A stretch of 64,000 nt of DNA from contig CM064872.1 in assembly GCA_032719365.1 (NCBI GenBank), forward strand, positions 56,224,891 to 56,288,890, read 5' to 3'. Position 1 is the stretch's first letter. Every line of letters begins with the position of its first letter. The notes below the pieces were generated by a model that was not told the DNA's origin, made no database searches, and was given only the letters and a program-made list of their open reading frames with translations. The DNA is from Prinsepia uniflora (lineage: Eukaryota; Streptophyta; Magnoliopsida; Rosales; Rosaceae). Below are positions 1 to 9,685 of this stretch, piece after piece. A program made the translations under genes and the position numbers.

Positions 1-2773
1 TATTGTATTTTAGTGTGTGAATTGACGCTTTTACCCTTGTGATTGGCATGGTCAAATTGTTGACTTTTTGATTGATGAACTAAATGGACTTTGACCTATG
101 ACCGTGACGAAGTTCGGGATGCCACGAGTTCATAGACAGGTGGCACGTCCATTTCGGACGATCAGGGAAAAAGTTATGACTATCGGAAGTTCAGGGGTAT
201 TACCGTAATTTGGACTTCCGGGAGGGGAAAATATTGACTTTTCTTTTGGCAACTAATTTTCAGTTGACTCAAGGACCGTCAGGTAGGCCTCGACATCCTG
301 AGTCCGTAGACAGGTGGCACGCCGAAATCGGACTTCGTACGAGGAAGTTATGGTCAGAAACGTGAAATCGGGAGGTTCGTGTCTCGGTTTTCGTGCCAAA
401 TATTTTATTCTGGAAATCTGATTGGAGGACACCTGGTGAGTGACAAGTGTCACTCACCCATTGGCTAGATTGGATCAGATCCACTATAGGATTAAATAGC
501 ATTAAAATCCACTTTTGATCTCAGCCATTGATTTGAAGTAACCAGATCTAATCTGAACCATTGATCTCATCCTTGAGATCAAATCTGGACCTTCCATTTC
601 CTTTCCCTCCATTCTTTATATTTCCTACCCGAAATGCACATTCTGCCCATTTGAACAAACACCCCAGCTCATCACCCATTCTCTGTGTCTGTGTGTTGCT
701 GGACTCACGGGGAAGGACTGAGGCACGGCGGTGAACGGCGGTGGACGGCGGCGAGGTGGGAAAACCGGAAAACCCGAAACGGTTTCTAAAACTCAGATTT
801 TGGTAACTCGAATTCCCACGTTTAGTTTTGTTTCCTATTAATCCTAATCGACTCTAGGGACTTATAGGAACCTTCTGGGCTTGAGTTCGCGACCGGCGGT
901 GACCTGAACGGTGGCTAAACAGCGACGGGAACCCGGGTCTGTTCATCGAGGTAAGTCTTCGATTCAGCCCTTGTTTATTGATTTTAATTAGCTAGAACTG
1001 TTCCTGGGTATAAGACGAACATCTAGGAACAAACCAGAGTGAAAATGGTTGAGTGTGGAAGAAATGGTGACCGGGTCGTGATCGCGGGTCTGATCGACCC
1101 AAGTTGCAGAGATACGGGTCAACCCGTCTGAGGACAGAGGTGATGACGTGGCACCCTATCAGACTGTCAGGTGACGTGGACCAACCGTGAGCCGACACGT
1201 GTCACATGTCAGTGCACAGTCAGCACTGACATGTCAGTGACGTGGCCCAATCAGGGACTGCCACGTGTCACTGACATGTCAGTGACGTGGACCAGTGCCG
1301 TGCTGACACGTGGCACATGTCAGATCTAACACGTGGCCTGACAGATCAGTGAGGTGGACCAATCGGATGTTGACACGTGGCACCTGTCAGAGTCTGACAT
1401 GTCAGACCTGACAGCTGTCAGATGACGTCAGCATGACGTCATGCTGACGTCAACAGTGACGTCAGCGATGACGTCAGCATGGACTGTTCCTGCGTTGACC
1501 GACGCGTTGACTAGCGCGTGTGGGCGCGTGTGAACAGTACTTTTGGTGGGACCACCACCATTCTTTAGGTTTCGACGATCCGGATCCAATGGCGGTGGTT
1601 TCGGGTCGATCGGAGATCATTAAGTTGGTCAAATTAAGGTTTATTGCCTTGGAAAGCGCGTTCGGGCGGCTTTTCCGGACCGGTTTCGGTCTAGGGTTTC
1701 ATAGTTGAATGTTAGGGGTTTGTATTGACCTTTGCATATGCTTTGGATATGACAGGGATTGTATAATCGTACCCGAACGAGTGTGTACGTTCGGTTTTCA
1801 GCAGGACTGTACTGTGAGTGGGCCCGTTTTCATTAAACCCTTGCATGCTTAAATGTTTTCTGATTTACTTATATGTTCACATGCTGGAATCTATAAATGG
1901 TCTGATGATTTTGAGATTTCGGTTATGGCACGTTTCACGGTATTTGGGCATGAGACCCGTTTGATGAAACGTAACGATCGGTTCGAATTTTACCTATGTA
2001 TACATATATGTTTTGCATGCGGATATAAATAAAATGTATTTGGTACTGCACTGTATAGATCCTTCCATATGATACTGTCTCCTCCGGATGAGGTACCCCG
2101 GAGTGGTCACGGACGTCTAGAACGTCCAGCGTCTATGACGCTAAGCATCGGGGATGCTGTAACCGAACAGGGTTCGGGGATTGAACTCGGAATTGAGACC
2201 CGAGTGGCACGCGTAGCCTTGTGATTGTGACCTTATTGACGTCAGGGACGTCAGACATCAGGGATGTCGGATTGGAGTGTATAGTGCAGTGGCTAAATTT
2301 ATGGTTATGGTTTTATTACATGCCTTATGATTCATATTATATTATTTATGATTTTAAATGATGCTGCATGCATGTTTGGAAAACGGAGGGGTAAATTATA
2401 TGTTTTAATTATTAAACGATTTCATAAACTTGAATTTCGGTCCACTCACTCTTAATGTTTTGATAACCCCTCCAGGTCGTGAAACTGAGGTAGAGGAGGA
2501 ACCCGAGGCTGAGGCATAGATCTACTTCTGCGTACCTGATCCCCTGTTGGGCGGTGTACCCGCAGGTTTACTTTAGAGTCGTGCTCGCAACTTGTGATTT
2601 TGGATTTCATCCCTTGTCTGACATTCGTTTAATTCGGATTTGATGTATGACTTTAATTTGGTTATGTATGCATTTAAATGTTTGAGGTTAAAATCGGTAT
2701 GAATTATTGGGTGTCAGACGGGAGCAGGGCACGTCCCCTTGTGGTCCCTGTGGGATCGGGGCGGGTCCTGTCA
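1..2773 (+). mobile_element. Tekay-type gypsy LTR, family A copy (A'), cut by window edge
   Basis: This stretch aligns by eye along its whole length with the two LTRs at 24844-27828 and 32441-35426; the window opens about 30 bp inside the LTR. It ends in ...CCTGTCA and is followed three bases later by a primer-binding site, so it was the 5' LTR of an element. It contains the same landmarks as the intact copies: an 11-bp-stem palindrome (435-458), a run of TGACGTCA octamers (1423-1476, five copies) and the hairpin chain (about 2070-2275). It differs from the intact copies at many scattered positions and small indels, so it is an older insertion. No gene is present in it; the small open frames are not conserved between copies. 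Confidence 0.9.
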
Positions 2774-2905
2774 GCTTGGTATCAGAGCACTAGGTTGTGG
2801 TCAGTACTAGGGTATGGTCAGCATGCTAGACTAGCGATTAGTACTAGTTACTTTTCGACTTTTAAGAATATCGTTATCTGATCTATGCCTCTTGACAGTT
2901 GGTTA
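2774..2905 (+). mobile_element. Primer-binding site and leader of truncated element A'
   Basis: TGGTATCAGAGC at 2777-2788 matches the 3' end of plant initiator methionine tRNA in complement, the usual priming site of these elements. The next 115 bases are almost identical to the leader of the intact element (27844-27960). Homology stops just before the position where the intact element has its gag start codon, and unrelated minus-strand LTR sequence follows. Gag and pol of this copy are therefore missing, at least on this side. Confidence 0.85.
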
Positions 2906-4280
2906 ATCACCAACACCGGGACTCCCAAACATGTCCATATCACATTCTAAGGTTACTAACACTTCCAATAACCTTCTATTAAATTCCCGTAATTTTCCCG
3001 GATTTTTAAACTTATTTAAACTCGATCCTAAACTTTTGAACATCCCAAACTATATCGAAACGATATCCGATCGACTCGAAACTTATCCCAAAACGTTCGT
3101 TACATCAAAATGATGATTTCACGTGTTGAACTCATCCCCCAATAGTACCCCACAAGTCCCCACACGCCTCCCAAAGGCGCTACTCGTGAAGCCCACGCGT
3201 CGGGGAACTGTTCATCTTCTTCCTCACGACAGACCGATCTGAATCGGTTCACTGCAACGCCGGTCCAACCAAACCGGCGTGACCGATTCACCCCTTTTTC
3301 GACCACCAAAATCAATCTCGATCATCCCTATAGCTCCGTCCCATCCTAGGCTAGGGTTTTATGAAATCAAATCGATGAAAACTAACCTAAAACGCATTGT
3401 TTCAATAAACCATTTAAAGCCCAAAATTCCATTCCATTTCTGGGCACATCTAGGGACCAAAACTTCATCCTAATGATCCCATTTAATTGCTAAGGTGCTT
3501 AAAAACATGTTTGGTGGTTTGATTCGAGCTTACCTGGCCGGAAACTGAATTCGGTGGCTAGCCACTGAAAACTCCTCATGGACGTCTCCTACCACCTCCG
3601 CCACCGATTCCCATCCCATACGACTCGTACAACCCCCACAACCATCATCCACTCATTAGACAACATCCCCAACGTCCAAAACACAAATTTAGAAATTTGA
3701 AATGTAAAGGGGGTTCGGGTTTACCTTTGACGTGAACTCCTCCGCCACCTATGGTCGTCCTGCCACCCCCACAGCCACTTTCCGTCCCCCACTCCCTTCA
3801 GCGACTCTCTTGGCCTCACGCAGAAACAAATGGGGAAGGGTTTGGTGTTTGGGTTGCACGGTTTTGGTTCGAATGAATGAAACAGATGAGGATGGAGAGT
3901 GGATGCCTGTATCTGTGTAATGGGAGCAATGGATGGGTGGGCCTGAACCAAATATTTGGGCCCCACTCAGGATAAAAGTTCACCCGTCTCGTAAAACGTG
4001 CAATAGTGCCTCAGACCTTCTGTGACCCATAACTTTCCAGTCAAATGTCCAATTTCGACGTGCCACCTGTCTACGGACTCGTATTGACTCAATATACGTA
4101 ATGATCTTCGTCCCTCGTGCATCGGGTCTCCCGGGTCAAAAGTCAACTTTTTACCCTCGTTCAGGGGCAAAATTGTAATTTCATCCTGAACGTCCGATAA
4201 TCCTCAACTAATTCCCGATTAGCCTCGCTAATCCTCAATTTAATCTTAATTAATCCTAAAATTTGGGACATGTCGTTACA
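2906..4280 (-). mobile_element. Minus-strand gypsy LTR fragment G (5' half)
   Basis: Read on the minus strand this begins at 4280 with TGTAACGACATGTCCC, the typical start of the LTRs in this window, and runs to about 2906. It matches the first 1.2 kb of LTR B (9686-10890), including the phrases around 10690-10890 about a shift from an ATATCG-type motif to a GGTGATTAGCC motif. The downstream R/U5 half is missing. The small frames at 3721-3966 and nearby are not conserved in sister LTRs, so I do not call genes. Confidence 0.75.
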
Positions 4281-5340
4281 CTTAAAACTCCAAAATTGCA
4301 CCTGAAATTACTCGGGCTAGGTTTTTCTTAAGGAAAACATAAAAATGTGTCTAAGAAAAAGTCCTAAAGAAAAGTCTAAGAGAAAAGCTAAGAAAAATCT
4401 AAAAGAAAGGTAAAAAGAGCTCTTTAAAAAGAAGGGATGAGGAGACTAAAACAATGAAATGGCCTCCCTATTTAAAGAGGAAGTGCCAAAAAGAAAAAGA
4501 AAATAAAATACAATTTAAATAATAAAAACAATAACATTTTAAAATGATGAAATGATGTGTTTTTCCTAAATTTTAGGGTTGAATGTGCTAGAAAAATGGG
4601 CAAGCATGGGCTACTAACAAGAGCAGGTAAAATCGGTGGCATGCTATTGAAAATTGGATCAGCAGTTCGGCGAGAGAGGCACTGAAGAGGGATGGCAGTT
4701 CGGAAGGGAGCAACTCACATGGAGTTGGTGGAATCAACATGGAGCTGCTAACAGAGTGGTTGATTTCAGTGGATCAAGCGCTAAGCAATGAATATAGACT
4801 TCAGCATGGCGTTGCTGAACGGAGCAGGTGGATGGCATGCTGATATGAATGTGCTGGAATTCAGCGCACGCGTGTAGAGAAGGCATGCTGATTTTGGTAC
4901 ACGCGCACCGAATTGACTTTTTGGGCTGGTCGCAATTTTGGGCCGCTGAGTTGTTGGATTGGATGCGCAAAATAGGTTGGGCTTTGAGCAGATGGCCTGG
5001 GCTTCGTTAAGCGTTGGGCTGGGCTGCACAAGTGGGCTGGGTTTCACGTAGGAATAGTGAAGGGCTGTTCTTGGATGGATTCAGCTCCTTCTTACCGAAT
5101 TTCTTGATATCTTTTGATAGGCTCCCTTATTTCAACCATAAGTTCTTCAATAAAGCTCCGATTGAGATGATTCTTTCTACAAAATGTTCATAATTCCAAA
5201 CTTTATTTATTTCTGTAAATTTCCCACAAAATATATTATTTTCTCCAATTGTTTGGCATTTTAACATTAAAAGATAAGTATAAAGGGTATAAAATAATAT
5301 AAAATAAAGCTCAATTCAAGGCCTATCAATACGCTGGCAT
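4281..5340. other. Unassigned, probably transposon-derived, intergenic sequence
   Basis: No gene can be supported. The left part (4281-4560) is A-rich; read on the minus strand it has a TTTAAATAGGGAGGCC stretch like the TATA region of an LTR promoter. The middle (4600-5050) is rich in GGGCTGGGC-like and CATGCTG-like short repeats. The right part (5100-5340) is A/T-rich. It probably contains the internal part of the TRIM-like element that follows, or another old LTR element, but I could not find its other end. Confidence 0.35.
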
Positions 5341-5682
5341 ATTTTCAGTCGGGGTCTAGCCCTAATACCATTATGTCACGACCCGACCTATCTAGCACGA
5401 TATTATCCATTTTGAGCCCAACTATCACGGTTTTATTTATGGGAGCTCACACCTTGGAGTTGCACCAACCCCAACTCGCTTAACTTTGAAGTTCCTAAGG
5501 AATCCAAAGGTAATGAGCTCTCAAAAGGCCTTATACTAGATAGATACGTGTCGACACATATAAGACTCTTCACCTTTCCCTCCTAAAGCGATGTGAGATT
5601 GTTCACCTTTCTTTTCAAACACTAGTCTTATAGAGGTTCCGCTGAAGCCCGGCATTCTCTAGGTCTGTTCCAGGGCTTGTCA
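5341..5682 (-). mobile_element. TRIM-like LTR with primer-binding site, minus strand
   Basis: On the plus strand the segment 5374-5682 runs from TGTCACGACC to GGGCTTGTCA, about 309 bp with TG...CA ends. Immediately to its left, on the minus strand, comes TGGTATTAGGGC (5362-5373), a diverged copy of the initiator-tRNA primer site TGGTATCAGAGC, then an internal start resembling the CAGACACCGG...TGCCAGCG phrase found next to the primer site of common small plant LTR elements. Inside the LTR the minus strand shows CTCACATCG and a GGGCTCAAAATGGATAATATC motif, which I recall from such repeats. No coding capacity is visible. Assignment rests on remembered motifs; the second LTR was not found. Confidence 0.5.
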
Positions 5683-8290
5683 TGACAGGTCCTATCCCTA
5701 ATCCCTCAGGATTAATGTGGGATGACTTGCTCCCGTCTCGTGTTAGGCCAAGGATATTACCGTGACCCACTCGGGGTTTACAGAGTACGTAGCTTCATGT
5801 GATGCCTCGGTTTCTACTACAGCCGCGTATGCGATCAACTTGGTGGGTACAAAAAACATGTAAAAGTGTGAGTGGATAAAATAAAATTTTGAAAAACCAA
5901 TTTCCAAAATCATCATTTAACCCTTCATTTTATAAAGAATGCATGCATAATCAATTAAACCATTACTTTCCAATTAAACAGTAACATATGAAAAAAAATG
6001 CTTTCATCGCAAAACCAACACATGTGATAATATATGGACACAAAGCAATAAATCAAAAGCATGACCCATCCTCATATCCCACATCTGTCTCATACCATCA
6101 TATCATCATCAGTCACGATATCCAAGTAACGCGTGCAAATAAGCTTCAGGACTGCTCACGTCCGAGCACGTCGCCGTGAACACATCTACGGCCGACGTTC
6201 AAATCGTCGTGAACAAATCTATGATCAATGCCTTGCGTAAGCACTCCTGAGCCTAGCCTCCAACGGCTGCTCGTCAACAAGCAGTGAATAGTGACCTCTC
6301 CTGGGGGGACACAGCGCATCCTGGAGGGGAGCAACAACATCATAGGGTCCTCTCCAGGGAAACATATTCATAACCGGATGCCCTTTCTAGGGAAACACAT
6401 TCCTACCGGAGTTATTTCCATAATCATGGAGAATGGTCATAGTAAAAACAGTGGAAACACATTTCCATAAACGGTTGTATCTCAAATCAAATCAATTGTT
6501 TTGCATAGAGTCTCTGCCCAAAACACAGTTTCCACAAATATCATAAAAACAGTTGTCCAATCCTCATTTCACAAAACTCAAAATCGTTTCATCAATCAAA
6601 TCACTGTTCAATTTCACATTTGACTATAATCTAAGTCAAAATCATTATCCAACCAGATCTCAAGTCCAAAATGCCATTTTCATGCAAATCCGTAAAATCT
6701 TTCATTTCCAAACCATGATCAAACCCATATATCAATCTTTATGCAATTCATCATTCAAAACAATATGCAAACCTTACATTTCAAACCATGCTCATTAAAC
6801 CATTAAAACATATATGCATGCATCATTTATAAATCAAAGTCCACTCACACACGGTCCACTCTGCGCGCTCAAAAACTGAGTTGTAAACCAATCTGAAGCT
6901 TTCGGAATACTTTGCCCTATTAAAGTCACACTCGGGGGTTACTAACAATCTATACGAGTTCATACGTAAATACCCCCTAAACCCCCGGTACAGTAAATGT
7001 GTCCCGAACTTGCTTTATGAGGAGAAAAACCTCAAAAACACTACCCCCAAACGACCTGAAACCACCACCATTGGATTCAGATCGCCGAAACCTTTCGAAT
7101 AAGACCAATTTGACCTCGAAATTTGTACCCATGCGCCCTCACGTGATGGTTAAAGTTTGGTCAACAAAAGTCAACACTGACGTCACCGCTGATGTCAGCC
7201 CTACTGACATCTGCAATGTGGCGCTCACTGATTGGTGCCACACGTCATCTTCTGACACGTTCCACGTGTCACATGATGACGTCATGCTGACCTCACTACT
7301 GATGTCATCACTACCACGTCACTCTGACTCTCTAACATGTTGTCACATGGCACCACCTGACTAGTCCACGTGGTCTAACAACGTTGACATGGCATTGTCA
7401 AGTCGATGCTGACTGGACCTGACACCTCGCCACGTGCCACCACCTGGTTGACCATGTGGCCTGACTTGATGACATGGCTTGCCACATGGTCAAGCTCTTG
7501 ACGGGTCGACCGACTCACTATAATGGGTCATTTAACCCGTGACCTTGATCTGGCCATATCTCCTTCAAATCTTCACTGTTTTCCTCCATTTTTCATCCTA
7601 GGCATTTGTCTCACTCCTAAGAATAGATCTACTACCTCAAAACTGTTAAAACATATCTCACAAACGTGAACCAAGCTCGACTCCTCACGGTCAAGCTTTG
7701 AACTTTCTTCCAGGGATGTCTAATGGTCCAAACTCTTCCATTTTGTCCCTATTAATTAGTCCAAACTTAGAGAACGTGAACAAGGCTTCATAATAGCTTC
7801 CAAACGTCCAAAAATCAAATTTCAAATTTCAAACATAAATGGGTTTATGGGTTACCTTTTCTCTGGGTTTTCCAACCAACAACCACAGCTCCGCTATCCT
7901 CGTCTACCTCTCGCGGTCTCTCTACCTCACTCTCACTCTCTGTCTCTCTCAGCCAACACCAGAAGAAGAAGAAGAAGAAGAAATGAGGAAGGGTTTCAGG
8001 TAGAAGGAAATGAAAAGGGAGAGAAAGAAATACATGAATGTGAGGTGATGGGCCAATGGAATGAGTGACACTTATCACTCATCCATTGGTCATGATGAGA
8101 TATTTTGTGTCCCTTTAATAACAACTAAAAGTCAACTATCTTGAAAAATGTATCATCGTAAAATTCGATCGAACCGTTCTAGACCCGTAACTTTCCAGTA
8201 TGACGCCCAAATTCGACATGCCATCTGTCTACGTGATCATAATCCCTCGATCTACATAATAGACCTCGGTCCATGTGCACTTGACCTCCT
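5683..8290 (-). mobile_element. Minus-strand gypsy LTR E, 5' end missing
   Basis: The plus strand begins TGACAGGTCC at 5683, the complement of the LTR 3' end GGACCTGTCA, and the sequence then follows the related LTRs backwards: the CCACTCACA box near 6843, a TGACGTCA/CACGTG-rich part at 7180-7480, and the TAGACAG...GTGACCC block near 8190-8230. By comparison with LTR B about 140 bp of the 5' end is missing and is replaced by chloroplast DNA. The base immediately left is TTGTCA, so a TSD cannot be tested because the other side is lost. The arginine/serine-rich small frames around 7850-8070 lie on both strands of the same bases and are not conserved genes. Confidence 0.8.
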
Positions 8291-8351
8291 GGTATTGTTT
8301 TTCTAACTTTTGTCTCTTCTTCTCCCGCTAAATCAAACTTTTTTTTGCCAT
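8291..8351 (-). pseudogene. rps14: Chloroplast rps14 start fragment in nuclear DNA
   Basis: The start codon is at 8351-8349 (minus strand); the codons that follow read MAKKSLI-stop-REKKRQKL before homology fades. This is the amino end of chloroplast ribosomal protein S14, a component of the small plastid ribosome subunit. The seventh codon is a TAG where the plastid gene has CAG, a C-to-T change typical of methylated DNA decay in the nucleus. Only about 20 codons remain, so it is non-functional. It lies downstream of psaB as it does in chloroplast genomes. Confidence 0.85.
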
Positions 8352-8477
8352 AATGGTTCAATTCCTATTAGTATCAATGATACAAGTCAAATCCTGGATG
8401 TAGAAATATAAGAAGACGGATCTCTTCTCCATCGAAAGAAATGGTATGGTTGCGTATCCACCACATAAAATAAAGAA

Positions 8478-8706
8478 TTAACCAAATTTGCCCGATGTAG
8501 AAGCAATCAAGAAAGCCGCATAAGTAAATATATACCCCAAGGAAAAGTGGGCTAATCCAACCAATCTTGCTTGCACAATAGAAAGAGCCACCGTCTTATC
8601 TCTCCATCGAATCAAATTAGCCAAAGGTGTGCATTCATGAGTCCATGCTAAGGTTTCAATCAATTCCTGCCAATATCCACGCTAGGAAATTAAGAACATA
8701 ATTCGA
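8478..8706 (-). pseudogene. psaB: Chloroplast psaB 3' end in nuclear DNA (NUPT)
   Basis: On the minus strand this reads FLIS.RGYWQELIETLAW then THECTPLANLIRWRDK and ends in FLIASTSGKFG-stop (stop at 8480-8478). That is the C-terminus of photosystem I subunit B, which binds chlorophyll in the thylakoid membrane. Only about 75 of the roughly 734 residues are present. Differences from the plastid protein as I recall it (HECT for HERT, RDKT for RDKP, HFSLGY for HFSVGY) show decay. The spacer 8352-8477 matches the psaB-rps14 spacer order of chloroplast genomes, so both genes came as one piece of plastid DNA of about 410 bp. Confidence 0.92.
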
Positions 8707-9680
8707 CCCCTTTCTTATTCTACAAAATTTTAACCAAGCCATGGAGCTTTCTTGGACTCTTTGACTCATTTTTGAAGCTATTTGTGTGCCAAGGCGCGAC
8801 CAGAAGGATCTAAGAGCCTAGTTCCAAGTTTCACAACTTGCCCAGGGCACTGCCCTAATTCCAGTTGGCAGACAACTTGCATTTACACGCCCAGATCAAT
8901 TCTGATTGGTTCCCAGGTTGTTTTAGGACCTTGTAATAGCTTAGAATTTCCATAGGCATTCTAGAATATTCTAGGCTATTTTATGATTTCTACTCTTGGG
9001 AGGACAAGGTTTTCTCCTTGTCTATAAAATGAGGGCTTTTCCGTTATTTTAAAAACAACTTAGAAAAAAAAACCTAGAAGGACACGAAACGCAAAATTCA
9101 AATTAGACCAGATTTAGTTACGCCTACACATCTTAGATATACTTCGTAGACTTGTTCGTGAGGTTTGCTCACAACAAACTAGATTTTGCTTGAAGGATTT
9201 TCTTGCGGCCTTTCTCAGAGTTCATCATCGAGAGTATAACTTCGGTTTATTCTTTCTAATCTTTATTCATTCAATCAATACTATTATTCTTTATTATGTT
9301 TAGTGAGTAGTTTTCTTTAGGGTTAGAGCTGATCTTAACGCCCTAACCATGACAATCTCGTGGCTTGGTTGCTGTGTTTGGTTTGGTTGTTGTTTTTGCC
9401 TTGGTAGATTGATTCACTATTTTAATTGTTATTTCGATCATGTTCTTAAAACTAGCCACTTTAATAGCATGACTTATATGATAAATTCGCATCAATGATC
9501 ATGGTGAAAATAATGTGTGAAAAGATCCATGACTCACCTAGGATTGCATACCACTTTCTAGGGTTAGTGTAGTGTCATTAAATTCATTTTTGTCCTTAAT
9601 GCTTTGTTGATAGCTTTGGTAGTTTAAGAGAACTATTGCATGTTGATTATAAGTTCAGTAGCTTAAGAGAACTAAACATA
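8707..9680 (+). mobile_element. Old LTR-element-like sequence, left half (split by element B)
   Basis: No coding frame. A CTATAAAATGAGGGC box at about 9022 followed by an A-rich stretch and a long T-rich leader looks like an LTR promoter and transcript leader. The sequence continues after element B at 35639, where phrases such as AAGTCCTTATGAGATTCG and ACTTATACCACTATATTA resemble the LTR tails of large plant retroelements. I infer that B inserted into an older LTR element of another lineage; neither end of that element is defined. Confidence 0.4.
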
Positions 9681-9685
9681 TAAAC
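9681..9685. repeat. Target site duplication TAAAC, left copy (element B)
   Basis: The five bases TAAAC stand directly before TGTAACGGCC at 9686. The same five bases follow the LTR end CTTGACA at 35634-35638, almost 26 kb away. This marks both edges of one original insertion. Confidence 0.75.

Noticed and set aside
5440..5520. Possible 5S-RNA-like (Cassandra-type) sequence on the minus strand
   Set aside because: AAGTTAAGCGAGTTGGGG recalls the 5S internal promoter, but the rest of the 5S sequence does not follow, so I only call a TRIM-like LTR.
7845..8078. Arg/Ser-rich small frames on both strands
   Set aside because: Produced by a CTCTC/GAAGAAGAAG low-complexity stretch in LTR E; both strands are open at the same place.
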